Assembly (NCBI GenBank): GCA_951812925.1
Contig: OX638368.1
Location: 71,086,422-71,150,421 of the forward strand
Length of the DNA: 64,000 nt
Direction: 5' to 3'
From: Calliopum simillimum
Taxonomy: Eukaryota; Arthropoda; Insecta; Diptera; Lauxaniidae
This document shows positions 9,090-21,429 of this stretch, one piece after another. Both the position numbers and the translations under genes were made by a program. The stretch's first letter is position 1, and every line of letters starts with the position of its first letter. The notes beneath the pieces were generated by a model. It saw nothing but the letters and a program-made list of their open reading frames with translations. It was not told the origin of the DNA and searched no databases.

Positions 9090-12000
9090 AGTTTCAGGAC
9101 AATGGTAGTAATGCCAATTTTGAAATAGGACGGATAAATATTCATGTTGCTGTTCGAACAGTGGCAACTCGTACATGTTGATCTGAACCAGGATTTACGG
9201 ATTCGATTCTGCCCAGTAACCATTTAGTGGGCGGAAGATTAGGTTCTTTTATCACTACTAAGTCGCCAGGTTTAATGCTCGTAGTGCTTCTTAGCCATTT
9301 AGGTCGTTATTGTAAAGTTGTTAAATACTCCATATGCCATCTCTTCCAGAAACCTTGAGTCATACTTTGGATATGATTCCAATGCGATAAACGATTTAGT
9401 TTAGATGATTTGGCTCAGGAACAGCAGTCAGTGGTTCGCCTGCGAGAAAGTGAGCTGGAGTTAGTGGATTTAAATCACAATCAGAAATAGAACATAAAGG
9501 ACGAGAATTTAGTATAGCTTCTACTTGAGTTAGTACTGTATATAATTCTTCAAAAGTTAGTATAGAAGTGCCTATAACGCGCCGCAAATGAAATTTAACT
9601 GACTTGACGCCAGCCTCCCAAATTCCACCAAAATGTGGCGCTGAGGGTGGGATAAAATGCCAACTAATGCCATCCTTGGCAAGCATGGCGGCTATGGTGT
9701 CATTGTGAGATTGCGTCATGACAAGTTTGTGCATTTCTGTTAAGCACCGGCGAGCTTCTTGAAAATTCGTCCCGTTGTCGCTATAGATATTTGTACATTT
9801 GCCACGTCGAGAAACAAATCTACGTAAGGCTGCGAGAAAGGCATCGGTGGTTAGATCGCTCACCAGCTCCAGATGAATAGCCTTTGTAGACATACAGACG
9901 AACAGTGCTATATATGCTTTCGATGTTTTAGCCTTACGGCAGCGGGATAACATTATTGTCAACGGGCCAGCATAATCACAGCCTGTATTGGTATACGATG
10001 AGCCGAAAGATCACCCATAAGTTGCTGACTAGTAAGTTTACGCTGCATGAAGCACGGCTTGCATTTATGTACAATTTGTCGAATAAGATTTCGACTACCC
10101 ATTATCCAAAACTCTTGTCGCACAAAGGTAAAGGTTTCCGAAACTCCTGCATGTAGGTATCGTTGATGAATGTCTGTAATAATTAGTGAAGAAACAGGAC
10201 AGGAGGAAAGATTCGATTTTGGCCAAATTTCTTCGGATAGTCGCAGCCACGATGGACCGGTCCACCATAGACTATGACAAAACAAATTTGAGGGCAACAC
10301 GCCACGCGAAGCACAATCAGCGGTATTAGATTCTGATGGCACATATCCCCAAGTATAACGTGGCATTGTCCCTAAAATGGCAGCGGTTCGATTTGCAACG
10401 AAGGTTGCCCAGCGACGTGGAGGAGACGAAAGCCAATGCAGTACGATTTCGGAATCACACCATGGGAATGTTCTGACGATTTTTGCACTTGTCGACGATT
10501 TCACTAAATTTAATAACCGTGACAATAACATCGCACCACAAAGTTCGAGACGCGGTATGGAGACTGGTTTGAGAGGGGCCACTTTAGTTTTTGACGCCAC
10601 GATTGTGATAGTAATATCGCCAGTAGTAGATATTGAGCGATCATAAACGACAGCAGCATAAGCGAGTGACGAAGCATCGAAGAAACCATGAAGTTCGATA
10701 TTTTCTTCGCGCTATACTCGATATGAGAATATATCAGCTGCAGGATTCCAGAACATTCCTAAAACTTTGATGAGAGATTGAGAGCGTTCAGGATCAACAA
10801 ATGAAAATTCACAATCTTCAGGTTTTTGTTGAGCGAGTAAAGTCCAACAATTAGAGCTCCATTTACGAAGTTGAACACCAGTTTCTGATGACAACGCGAT
10901 TAACTCCGACTGCAACTCTAGCAAGGCTTCCACAGAATTTGTTCCAGTCATAATGTCGTCAACATAAACGTCGTTTAGTAAAGTTTTAGCCGCATTTGAA
11001 TATTTCGATTGATAATCTTCTGCAATCTGTTGTAGTACACGAACTGATAAAAATGGAGCCGAAGCCGTACCATAAGTTACAGTTCGAAGGCGAAAATGTT
11101 GAATTTGCTGACTTGACCTTTGGCGCCAAACGTTACGTTTAAAATTAGTGTCCTTACCAAAATTTGCCGAAACATTTTGACAATATCGGCGGTAAATACA
11201 AAGCGATGTTGTCGAAAACGTAAACACACACCTATGAGATCACGTTGTATAGGTGGTCCTACTAATAATTGGCTATTTAAAGACTGTCCCTTAGAGTCAC
11301 TTGCCGAGCCATCAAACACGACACGAAGTTTTGTCGACGAACTTTCCGGTTTCATCACTGCGTGATGAGGTAAAAGTTATTAGATAAATTCTTGAAAACT
11401 TCATCTTGAGGAATTGGGGCCATGTGACCAAGTTCCAGATACTCTTGCATGAATTTAGAGTATTGTCGGTGCAATGCAGGATTATTTCGAAACCGACGCT
11501 CCATCGAGTGCAATCGTGAAATAGCCGACTGCAAAGTGTCTGCGAAAATTGGTGCAACATTTTTAAATGGTAAAGAAACAATGTACCTTCCATCAGCGGC
11601 ACGAGAAAATGTTTTTCGAAAATGTTCTTCAGCTGGGTCGTTAAAAACATCGCGAGTTTTATGGGGTGAAACTTTTCCTAGCTCCCAAAACCGCTGTAAA
11701 AGAGCGTCTACGTCGACAGCTGAATGAAATGAAGAAAATGGTAAGCTGTGAATATTTGATTCACACAACTCTACTGAAATAACCCAACCGAAAGTTGTAT
11801 TTTGAGCTATTGGTTTGCCTTGAGATCCAATAATTTGATCTGGTTTCAAAATAGACCAAACCTTATCAGCTCCGAGAATAATATCTATAACACTGGAAAC
11901 ATTGAAGTAAGGATCAGCCAGATCCAGCTTCTGAATATAATCCCATGCTGATGCATCAAAAGATTTTGATGGTAAATTTGATGTCAATTTACCAAGCACA

Positions 12001-12110
12001 AATGCAACAATCGATAAGTTGGTGGAGTTATAACGGGATAAAATATTTAATGACACACACCCTTTAGTATGGCCTGCTTCTTTCGAAGATAATCCCAAAA
12101 CAGGAATTCG
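9090..12110 (-). pseudogene. BEL1 pol: protease end, RT, RNase H, integrase
   Basis: Reading down the minus strand: LADPYFNVSSVIDIILGAD and AQNTTFGWVI (protease-RT connection, 12098-11355); TKLRVVFDGSASD, GPPIQRDLIGV and FTADIVKMFRQI (RT, 11358-11150); TYGTASAP and NDVYVDDIMTG (YVDD, near 10960). RNase H is [22 protein letters not shown] and [11 protein letters not shown] (10600-10250). Then integrase with HPLKC-type zinc finger remnants, IYSDNGTNF (catalytic Asp) and GIWEAGVKSVKFHLRR (catalytic Glu) at 9962-9396. The C-terminal domain (KPGDLVVIKEPNLPPTKW, HVRVATVR) reaches about 9090. Several frame changes and deletions, including one removing the integrase region between 'SSCPVSSL' and the zinc finger, make it non-functional. 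Confidence 0.88.
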
Positions 12111-12137
12111 AGCATGGGTTCTTGTAATCCCCAGCCT

Positions 12138-13587
12138 TTAGACAAACGATTCTGTAATAAACGACGATTGAGATCTTGTATCCATTAATATACGACAATT
12201 AATTAACTGCCCCCGATTATCTTGAAGTTTAGCGAGAATAGTTGGCAAAATAGTTTGTTTACGAATTTCAAACTCAAGCGAGTGGTTGATGACCAATGGG
12301 GTAACAGCATTAGAAGTAGAAGGGGTCTCGAAATCATTAATGGGCGGTGAAGCAGGTGACGACGAAGGATTATTTGTAGGTGTGGATGAAGATAGCGTTA
12401 GAGTTCTTGGATCATCTTGATGAACAAAAGAATGGTGGCGAGCCTTGCACACGCGACAGCGATATGATGAACGACACTTATTCGACGAATGACCTGACCG
12501 TAAGCAATTAAAACATATCGATTGATTTTTATTAAAGTTTTTACGAGCCGTAATGTCTAATGAAAGAAACTGAGAGCACTGCGATAAATAATGATCATTT
12601 TTACACAGGGGGCATCGTAGATTATTTTCTGTGGCTTTTCGAATTTGATTTGATTGTTTTGTCCGCGATGAGCTTAAACGATTTAATGTTTGGCATGATT
12701 CCAACGCATCACACCTCTGCTCTAAAAATTCAATTAGCTCGGATATCGAATTGTCTTCACGAGAACCAACATGTTGTGCCCACGCTTGCTTTGTTTCATT
12801 ATCAAGTTTATTAAGCAAAATATAAATAAGCCATGGATCACAACTGTTTTTTTTTCTAACGCGTTTAAGCCACGAATCACCTCATCTGAACCATCTGTTA
12901 TTTTTCTCAGTGTTTGCGAATTCAAACTAAATACCTACAGAAGGAAGTGACAAAAATGTTTGCACGAATGATTGTACCACTAAATTCCCGCGGTCGAAAC
13001 GTTTTTCAAGCCTATCCCAAGCTTCAATATAATTCGCTTCTGAAACTTTGATATGTTGAATAAGGTCGGCTGCACTCCCACTCAAAAATGATTTCAAATA
13101 TTGAAACTTATGCGTCGACCGAACCCAAAAATAAATCGCGGAAAGAAGGCCAATCTTTATAATTACCGGAGAAATGAGAGATTACAATTGGAGGAAGATT
13201 GATTTTCGAAGACGCGTTTCCCGAGGAATCTAAAGTTTTTAGCAAGGCGGCCTGCTGTGTTGCAAGACGTTCCAATACCGGCACATCAGAATTATTTGTA
13301 GATTCTTTAGCGATTTGTCTTTCGCGTATAACCTTTGTGAGACCCGAATGTGTTTCGAAATATTTAGATTCATAATTGGCGAAATCATTTTCGTACTCCT
13401 GCATATCATTTTCGTCCAAATTTTTTACGCATTCATCGTGAAGCGCACAAAACTCACCCCAAACCTCAACAAGTCCGCTTAAACGAATTTCTTACATCTC
13501 AATAGTTGTCGATTCTTCAATAGATGAAAGAAATTCCACCGCACGTGTTAAGCAGGTTTTCGCCTTACCGCGCTTTTGCTTATTCAT
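12138..13587 (-). pseudogene. BEL1 gag and protease start
   Basis: An ATG at 13587 (MNKQKRGKAKTCLTRAVEF) opens gag, broken by an in-frame TAA near 13497. The BEL gag core follows, LPPIVISHFSGNYKDWPSFR (about 13190-13130), then a frameshift near 13108. From 12818 a clean frame carries three zinc-binding motifs, CPLCKNDHYLSQC, CFNCLRSGHSSNKC and CRVCKARHHSFVH. It ends in the protease active site, which reads LMDTRSQSSF where BEL proteases have D-S/T-G-S. The glycine is replaced by arginine, expected to abolish proteolysis. Confidence 0.85.
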
Positions 13588-13957
13588 TTTTAATAAATTT
13601 AACAGAATGTTCCAATTATGATTTTAACGAGTTTCAAAAACCAAGGTGAAGTGCTGATTTTAACCGTACGATAACTCTTTGAATAAGTATAAACCTTATT
13701 TATAATTTCAAGAGAAACACACGCAAAGGAATTATTATATTAACTTAAGTTTTAAAAATGCCAAAAATAATTTTTAATTCCCGAAAGAACACAGCAGTTA
13801 TGTTTGCACACGAGGTATTTGTAAGCGAAAAATGTCTTAGAAAAAAATTACACTGGCACTGTCGATTAAATTGCGATTTGATCGTCTTTTATAATTTTTA
13901 ATTAAGATTTGATTACCCGATTCAATTATTATTCGGCTTCTGAAGGACCAATTTTAA

Positions 13958-14397
13958 TGATGAAGAATAAACGATGAATTCAATTTAGTGTACAATTTTA
14001 TTAATTCTAAATTATATGTAAGTAAATATCCTTAAATTTACTTATCTAAGTACTCAACGTGCAGGCTGCGATCTCAATCAAAGAAAGTGAAAGAGACGAT
14101 TTCACACTAGCAATGTTGAACTCTATTTACAATGCGTTTTCTAACATAGTATAAGAGAATTTGAGTTACAACCAAACATACGGTGATCACCAGATAGGCA
14201 TAGCAAGAGTATGATAAAAACTAACGGAAAATATATATGTATGTATGCAATAGAACTTCACTTATGGTAAAAAAAAATAACCTTGACTTAATAATTTAAC
14301 AAGCAAAACAATGTAAATAGGTGATATGCAAATACGGAAATATTTTATGATCTTATTATAAGGTAATATGACCTAAACCCATTATCAATCCTGAAAA
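13958..14397 (-). repeat. BEL1 5' LTR
   Basis: 440 bp, matching 8629-9070. On the minus strand its first bases read TTTTCAGG instead of TGTTCAGG, a single substitution at the terminal TG. The outer flank is the target duplication ATGGC. The short reverse ORF running out of it (14356-14595) fuses LTR bases to an unrelated protein fragment. Confidence 0.9.
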
Positions 14398-14402
14398 ATG
14401 GC

Positions 14403-14595
14403 TTTTTGGCTTTTTGTTCGTTTTTCTTATAATTTTGTACTGTCCTTGAGTTAAATCGGCATCAATAAACATTTGACACGCTTGCATTGGTGTCATAGAT
14501 CCTTTTCGTTTCCCTGTTTTAGCACGATAAAACGCCTTTTTATATTTACTAGAGTTCGCCTTGTGGCCGAAATTCGACCATTTCGATTTGACCAC
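14403..14595 (-). pseudogene. Uncharacterised repeat-borne protein, C-terminal-like fragment
   Basis: The minus-strand frame reads SSKYKKAFYRAKTGKRKGS, then MTPMQACQMFIDADLTQGQY and KIIRKTNKK. The block 'FIDADLTQGQYKIIR' resembles a motif I recall from dispersed, uncharacterised insect proteins, probably transposon-encoded, but I cannot name the family. It is cut by the BEL1 insertion at 14402. It may be the continuation of the reverse fragment at 15489-16010, separated by the minisatellite block. No function is assigned. Confidence 0.4.
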
Positions 14596-14599
14596 AAAA

Positions 14600-15561
14600 C
14601 AAAGGAAAAAGTTTTTATACCCTTCCTTGGTCGATAAAACACAAAAAGCTTTTAATATTCTTCCTTAGGGTTCAGGTTATCTGCATCGGTGCAGCAGCTA
14701 AGTTGCAATATCGTAGTTTCCATTTAGAGGCGTGTAACTCCTACTAAAGAGCAAACAGTTTTTGATATCTTACTATACCAAAATTCATAAAAATCAATCA
14801 TGCTATCGTGCTGTATAGTGCTAACTCTATATCTAAACCAAATTTCATAAAAATCGTATGCAGTATTTTCGCCGTGAGAGCGTTTTTTTCATTAAGGGGC
14901 GTGGCACTGTCCACTGAAAATATAATGGTCATGTTATCGTTTCTTAGTGCCAATCCTACCTCCATACCGAATTTCGTTGAAACGGATGCTGCGGTTTAGC
15001 TGTGAGAGCGTTTTTTCCATTTAGGGGCGTAGCACCGCCCACTGAAAAACATAATGGTCATATTATCGTTTCTTAGTGTTATCCCTATCTCCATACCAAA
15101 TTTCGTTAAAATCGATGCAGCGGTTTAGCTGTGAGAGCGTTTTTTCATTTCAGGGCGTGGCACCGCCCACTGAAAAGCATAATGGTCATATTATCGTTCC
15201 TTAGTGCTAACTCTACCTCCGTACCAAATTTCGTTAAAATTGATGCAGCGGTTAAGCCGTGTGACCATTTTTTTCACTTAGGGGCGTGGCACCCCCCACT
15301 GAAAAACTAATGGTCATATTATCGTTCCTTAGTGTTAACCCTATCTCCACACCAAATTTCGTTAAAATCGATGCAGCGGTTTAGCTGTGATAGCGTTTGT
15401 TTCTGTTAAGGGCGTGGCACCGCCCACTTTAAAAAAGTATATAGTCCTATGCACTGCTCCTCCTCACAACCTTTCCAACAAAAAAAAATCAAGCAAATCG
15501 GTTGAGATTTAGGTATAGAAACAGGGACCTAACCGATTTCGTTTGCCTATTTATATATAGA
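14600..15561 (+). repeat. Insertion carrying a ~128-bp minisatellite
   Basis: About five tandem units of ~128-129 bp lie between 14765 and 15445. Each has 'gggcgtggcaccgcccac', a 'aatggtcatattatcgtt' block, 'ccaaatttcgttaaaatcga' and 'gcagcggtttagctgtgaga' (unit markers near 14896, 15024, 15152, 15281 and 15410). The right end reads '...tttatatatagat', a terminus also seen at 21341-21355. The block separates two minus-strand fragments that may be one gene. The reverse frame stops exactly at the right junction, supporting insertion into it. Confidence 0.7.
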
Positions 15562-16010
15562 TTTGCGCGGGTCGGAGAAGTGATGACATCTTTAAGGACA
15601 TTAGAAGCATCTTTACAACCAATTTTTTCTAGCTCTACTTGCGCTGCATGTACTATAACATCCTTATCGAAATCAGAGCGAAGCTTTTCAGTCTTTCTTC
15701 TTTTGCTTCTTTCGCTTGATTCTCCGAAAGATTTCCGTGGTCGACCTGGCCTATTTTGCACAACAGGAATTTCGAATGGTCCTTCCAGCCATGAATAATT
15801 CTGTTTAAAGTAAATGTCTTCTTTTCTGCACGCGTTCTTCCACTTAAGCTTGAATACCGATCTAAAAAGTGCAAACCTTCGTTTTAAATTAGCAATTTGT
15901 TCTTCGCAGTATATTAGTTTTTCTTGTAGATAATTTAGTTTTGCATCTATGTATATTAAGGAAGTTTTTATTTTTAATGCGGTCAAATAAGTATCTTCGA
16001 GTGACAATCT
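15489..16010 (-). pseudogene. Uncharacterised repeat-borne protein, N-terminal-like fragment
   Basis: The minus-strand ORF of 172 codons begins MSLEDTYLTALKIKTSLIYI, followed by a heptad-like Leu/Lys/Glu stretch (possible coiled coil, residues 20-50). A basic block NRPGRPRKSFGESSERSKRR follows, then DASNVLKDVITSPTRA. Homology-like sequence ends near 15562, where the inserted repeat begins; the last ~25 residues are read-through. A stop-containing upstream extension (LFKVHKVARE) suggests more gene existed above 16010. The basic SERSKRR block resembles dispersed insect and cnidarian proteins of unknown function that I remember only loosely. Probably transposon-derived. Confidence 0.45.
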
Positions 16011-16119
16011 TTACTCCCGAGCCACCTTGTGAACCTTAAACAAACGTGCATAATGAGAAATGGCAAAAAAGGATATACGACTTTTTTTTTAAGTTTTTAG
16101 ACAAGTACTTTATAGTAGG

Positions 16120-19072
16120 AGATACGAATAAGGAGAGATTTGCACCCATCTGTTTAATGGATGAAACCTATTTTATATGAAAGTAAATTCGTTTAGAAAC
16201 ATTTTGTGAGTAGGTTGTCTAAAAAAATCCTGGCAAGGCTATGGTTCATTCCATATTGAAAAGTGCATTTTTTTGAAAAAATGCACCTATCTGTTTAATG
16301 AAAAAAATATATACCATTCGAAAGTTTAGAGCCTCTACAATATATTAAAGTAGGGTTGCCTATTTTTTTCCTGGCAAGGCATAGGGTTGTCAGGCTTTAA
16401 AAGGTCGGCCAAAACCACAAATTTGCACCCACCTGTTTAATGAAAAAATTATATACCATTCGAAAGCTTAGAGCCTCTACAATATGTTAAAGTAGGGTTG
16501 CCTATTTTTTTCCTGGCAAAGCATAGGGTTGTCAGGCTTTAAAAGGTAGGTCAATACCACAAATTTGCACTATGTGTTTAAAAAAAAAAATGTTTAAAAA
16601 ATCTGTTTAATGAAAAAATTATATACCAATCGAAAGTTTAAAGCCTCTACAATGTGTTTACGTAGAGTTGCCTATTTTTTTCCTGGCAAGGCATAGGGTT
16701 GCCAGGCTTTAAAAGGTCAGTCAATACCACAAATTTGCACTCATCTGTTTAATAAATAAATTTTGTGTTAAAATAAAGGTAATTTCATTGCGAACACGGT
16801 GATACAGGGTTGCCTGTGAAAAACTTGTTTTAAGCCAGGGTTGCCGATCTTTAAGAAATGAAATATTGGTACAAATGAAAATGTGCGACATAGAGATCCG
16901 AGCGAACTATTTGGTTACGATGTATTCTTATCTTGAAAATTTTATTTGTTATATCATCAAGAGACAAAGAACAAACAAGTCAATAATTTTTCAAAACATA
17001 AAAAAATGCATTTGTAAGTATTTTGGATTATGTTTTATTATATCTTTTTATATTTCTAAAAATGAAAAAAATTTTCAATTACATAACATTTTATTCTGAA
17101 ATAATTTGTATTAGTTATTCTATCATTTTTACTATTTGATAATAGATGTACTAAAATATTAACATTTTCAAGCGTGAGGCCAGTTAAATTGAAAGTACCT
17201 AAAAGAAGCTGAAAAAGAAAAGTGTCAGGTAATGTGGATCACCCTGTCCATTTCCTAAAGTAGTACCGTGATTCGCAACTTTTGTTGTCTAAAAGTCGAG
17301 TAGTATTATTTTGGATTATATTTGCAATAAAATAGCTGTATAGGCTTATTAAAAATATTTTATAGTAACATAAACGAGATTCATACTAACAAGTAATCAA
17401 AGTTGATATTCGGTATATAATATGGCAAAGTCTACATTACCCGAATACATCACTTTTTTGAAATAATCATTGAAAGAAAGAAATGTAAAATCAGACTTGC
17501 TTATGCATTTCTTCGTTGAATAATAGTTTCACAATTGCCTTAGAGTTCTTTGAATTTTAGAAAACAGAGTTCTAAGGAAGTCAACTTGACCTCACAGCAT
17601 ATGTTAAGAAATAGCACACATGTAAGGAGCATTATAGAAAAGCCAAACATCGAAAAAAATATTTTTTTTTTTGGGTTTTAATGTGCACAAATAACCAGAA
17701 TTGTTAAACAATCTTTAGTATGCGAAATAAACAGGTGCACCACATTACCCGCATAGTCTACATTGCCCTAACTTACTCTTCTCGTTTTGTATTTGGTTTT
17801 TAAGCTGACTAACGGTTGTTGTTAGAAACAAAAATTATTATGCTATTTTTGTTTGACATTTTTTGGAGCCGAATGCAGAAGGAGAATAAAATGCAAAAAG
17901 TAATCAACGAAATTCTCCCAACCGCAAAAACGTTTCACCCGCATTGTGGTCCGGCCTTAAGTTTAACGCTAATTTTGTGAAGTAGAAATTTCTACTTATT
18001 ATTCTTTATGTAAAAAGAATGCGCACCGAATTCTGGAATTTTTAAGATGGACTCCTGGGAAAAAATTTCTTTATTTCTTTAACGTGTCATCATAATTTTT
18101 TTTTTTATTTCATCTTTGGTGACCCCTAATGAAATTTTCCGTAAAATATTCTTATAGAACACTTAAATCCATTACAACCCAGTTTTTTTTAAAGACGCAT
18201 AAAACCAAGATATAATGGGTTACGGTGTTACAGAATACGAACCCTGTATCACCGTGTTCGCAATGAAATTATCTTTATTTTAACATAAAAATTATTTATT
18301 AAACAGATGAGAGCAAATTTGTGGCATTGACTGACCTTTTAAAGCCTGGCAACCCTATGCCTTACAAGGAAAAAAATAGGCAACCCTGCGTAAACATATT
18401 GTAGAGGCTCTAAAATTTCGAATGGTATATAAGTTTTTGTTAAACTGATGAGTGCAAATTTGTAGTATTGACTGACCTTTTAAAGCCTGGCAACCCTATG
18501 CCTTGCCAGGAAAAATATAGGCAACTCTACGTAAACACATTGTAGAGGCTTTAAACTTTCGATTGGTATATAATTTTTTCATTAAACAGATTTTTTAAAC
18601 ATTTTTTTGTTTAAACACATAGTGCAAATTTGTGGTATTGACCTACCTTTTAAAGCCTGACAACCCTATGCCTTGCCAGGAAAAAAATAGGCAACCCTAC
18701 TTTAACATATTGTAGAGGCTCTAAGCTTTCGAATGGTATATAATTTTTCCATTAAACAGATGGGTGCAAATTTGTGGTTTTGGCCGACCTTTTAAAGCCT
18801 GACAACCCTATGCCTTGCCAGGAAAAAAATAGGCAACCCTACTTTAATATATTGTAGAGGCTCTAAACTTTCGAATGGTATATATTTTTTTCATTAAACA
18901 GATGGGTGCATTTTTTCAAAAAAATGCACTTTTCAATATGGAATGAACCATAGCCTTGCCAGGATTTTTTTAGACAACCTACTCACAAAATGTTTCTAAA
19001 CGTATTTACTTTCATATAAAATAGGTTTCATCCATTAAACAGATGGGTGCAAATCTCTCCTTATTCGTATCT
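16120..19072. mobile_element. 3-kb foldback element with tandem-repeat arms
   Basis: Sequence 16120-16816 is inverted at 18238-19072. The outer ends are AGATACGAATAAGGAG and CTCCTTATTCGTATCT, and the inner ends share 'gcgaacacggtgatacaggg' (about 16790) reversed at about 18240. Each arm contains degenerate ~150-bp units with 'tgcaccca-tctgtttaatg', 'ctctacaatatgttaaagta' and 'cctggcaaggcatagggttg'; the right arm has one more unit. The 1.4-kb loop (16817-18237) has only short chance ORFs, no transposase. No clean target duplication was found. The structure resembles FB/Galileo-type elements with long internally repetitive arms, but class is unproven. Confidence 0.85.
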
Positions 19073-19614
19073 TAGACTAGTATTTGACCAATATTTTATT
19101 ATTCCGCGGTTTTCCGCGGACGTTGAAAACAGTTTCTATTAAAGAAAATACCATATATGACATTCCAATTAAAATTAGTACAGGATCGAATAGGATCGCA
19201 CAACTTTTACCCCATTAAAAAAAAAAGTTAAATAAAAATAACTTGTAAAAAAGGGTATTTTAAAAAACTAAAAAAGAGACGTTTTTATTGAGTTCTTTTA
19301 ATTTTCTTTTTTTAATCAGCTATTAGTTTATTACCTGTTGTGTTAGAATCCATTTTTTTCATTTCTTTGGATGAACTTTTAGATAGAAATATTTACTACC
19401 AAAATTTACGCTTTTGAAATTATTTGAGAACAGATATTTACACAAGATGACATGACCGATTTCCGGCTGACGGCAAGCACCAAGGATGATTGTTAAAGAG
19501 AAATAAGAGCTAAGGTATTATTGTTAGGACTGTTTCCTACCATTATAACTAGATTTAAAGAATAGATTTGCAATTTTGATAACTGGACTTTTGGCCGCCC
19601 AGATCGTTCAAATA
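19073..19614. other. Unassigned AT-rich sequence
   Basis: Between the foldback and the next gypsy piece. No gene, RNA or repeat boundary is recognised. The end near 19580-19614 may already be decayed gypsy RT sequence, as coding-like similarity starts just after it. Confidence 0.4.
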
Positions 19615-20022
19615 CCAGTATGTGCGGCGGTCATACAATATTCGATTCAAAAATTTTTCCTTCAGAAGAAAAATTAAAGCTGTTAGAAAATTTCCAATAC
19701 CAATCACACGAAAACAGTTACAAAGTTTTTTGGGTCTAACTGGGTATTTTCGGAAATAACGGAATTATTGTTGCACCTTTGACAAAGCTGCTACGCAAAG
19801 AAGTCAAGAAAATTCAATTTGAAGAGGAACGTATGTTAGCTTTCCACATTATTAAAAACAAACTTTCGCAAAATCCTGTTCTTCATATTTTTGATCCAAC
19901 TGCTATAACAGAATTACATAAAGATACAAGTCAAATTGGTTTAGCAGCAATTTTACTGAAAAAAATAACTACATGCACTGATTCACGTCCCATTTATTTT
20001 TAGAGCAAAGCGACAAACGACG
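19615..20022 (+). pseudogene. Ty3/gypsy RT end and RNase H start
   Basis: After a short stretch with FPSEEKL, the frame shifts and reads KQLQSFLGLTGYFRK (19715-19760), the RT thumb/connection signature of Ty3/gypsy. From 19779 it reads LLRKEVKKIQFEEERMLAF, PVLHIFDPTAITELHKDTSQ (start of RNase H, with the first catalytic Asp in HKDTSQ) and AILLKK. A TAG lies at 20001-20003. Coding character ends at 20022, the duplicated CGACG bordering the inserted unit, and resumes at 32153. Confidence 0.8.
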
Positions 20023-20089
20023 CACACAGGTGCCAATCGAAGTAAAAGCTGGCCAAAAATGTAATTCTGAACGTAAACTTTTGAAAATC

Positions 20090-20460
20090 AGTTTTTAGGC
20101 ACTAGGGATAGTAAGTGCAACTTTTAAGCAAAAGTAAGTTGTATGCGGACAAGGCGGCGTGGCTCCTTTCATATAAGCAAAAGTTTAAAAATGCTATACT
20201 GAAAGTGTTTTTTGAGATAGGCCGTCCAAATTTCACTCAGATGTTAAGAATATTAAATGCAAGCTTTGAGTAAAAACTAGGCGCACTCAGATAGGAAGGC
20301 GTGGCACCGTCCATATAAATAAAAGTTCCAAATTGCGTTTTTTGAGATAATCCGTCCAACCTTACTCAGATACTAAGAATATTAAATGAAAACCTTACGC
20401 AAAAACTAGGCGAACTCGAACAGGGGGGCGTGGTACCTCCCTTATAAATAAAAAATCGAA
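20090..20460 (+). repeat. Degenerate ~140-bp repeat units related to element A
   Basis: Contains 'gcgtggctcctttcatataagcaaaag', 'tgctatactgaaagtgtttt' and 'cactcagat..taagaatatt' units, matching the internal repeats of 5942-6744 at lower identity (markers near 20155, 20300 and 20428). It lacks the terminal parts of that element, so it is a diverged internal fragment or a related family. Confidence 0.65.
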
Positions 20461-20709
20461 AATACAATACAGCCATTCCATGCCTAGAGTAACAAGATCT
20501 GCCACACCGCTTCCGATTTCGCTGAAATTTGGTACTTGGTTTCGTTTCATGCCTAGCCTTAGAGAAATGGCAAAAAAAATTTGCAAAGAGTGGAAAAATC
20601 GGTAAACTGTAACAAACTCTCCTCAAATAATTGTCAATAACTTAGACATTTCTAAACCGATTTTCATGCTCAGACCACTTTTGGAAATGTATTGAATTAG
20701 GCTGTATAT

Positions 20710-21355
20710 TATATAATAATAACTAGCTGGCCCGGTAGCGACTTTGTTCGCCCGTTCCCGATGACCTTTACATATGTTCCAAGTCCCTGTCGTCCTTCTC
20801 TTCCAACCCCTCAGGTTTTTCAAGGTGAATAGAATACATATTTATGTACCAACTTTTATAATGATAGCTATTATAGGCGTAGAAATATAGCATTTTGAGT
20901 ATTTTTACTGTACGGGGGGTGCAAATCCCTTTCGTTCAATCCCTCTTAAGCTTTTCATGCTGAATAGTAGACGCAATAAACATCCATGTACCAAGTTTCA
21001 TAATGATAGCTGATATAGGAACACTGATATAGCATTTTGTGTGTTTTTTTCATATGGGGTTCTCAACGTCCCCTGGTTCAATCCCCCTCAAATTTTGCAG
21101 GGTTGATGGTAGATACATTATGCATAAGTTCACTAACTTTCATAATCATAGCTTGTATAACTGAAGAGATATAGCAATTTTTGTATTTTTTTCGTATGGG
21201 GAGTGCAACCCCCGTCCCCCGCAGCGGCATCTCACCCCCTTAAGATCCTTTTACAGACCATAACAAACCATTTACAAAAAAAATTATTTAAATCGGCCGT
21301 GTAGTTTCCGCATCCATAAGCTACATACGGACACCATTTCATTTTTATATATATA
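20710..21355 (+). repeat. Degenerate ~150-bp tandem repeat ending in tatatatatagat
   Basis: Starts 'aactagctggcccggtagcg' and contains three diverged units, each with 'ccaagtttcataatgatagc', 'atatagcattttg' and 'tatgggg-tgcaa' (near 20850, 20995 and 21145). It closes with 'cggccgtgtagtttccgcat' and 'tttatatatatagat'. The same closing motif ends the block at 15545-15561, so both probably belong to one broad class of non-autonomous repeat. No ORF is credible. Confidence 0.55.
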
Positions 21356-21429
21356 GATGAAGGCACGTGCTCATAGGCAACAACAAATACATTGTTGTCA
21401 CATACATACACACACACATTGAAAATTAC

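Larger units (their letters stand above)
8629..14397 (-). mobile_element. BEL/Pao LTR retrotransposon, copy 1
   Basis: A 5.77-kb provirus read on the minus strand, bounded by ~440-bp LTRs with TG...CA ends and flanked by the 5-bp duplication ATGGC (8624-8628, 14398-14402). Next to the 3' LTR (9071-9085) is a purine tract on the minus strand; next to the 5' LTR the minus strand reads TTGGTCCTTCAGAAGCCG, a plausible primer-binding region also resembling that of BEL2. Gag, protease, RT, RNase H and integrase are present in BEL order but with several stops, shifts and small deletions. The two LTRs differ by substitutions and small indels at a few percent of sites, so it is older than BEL2 and BEL3. 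The target was the gypsy RT fragment edge. Confidence 0.92.

Noticed and set aside
9029..9223. Separate small gene MVTGQNRIRKSWF...
   Set aside because: Out-of-frame reading of the BEL1 integrase C-terminal domain, which is readable in another frame.
16866..17099. 77-residue ORF in the foldback loop as a transposase
   Set aside because: Low-complexity composition and no DDE-like or zinc motifs.
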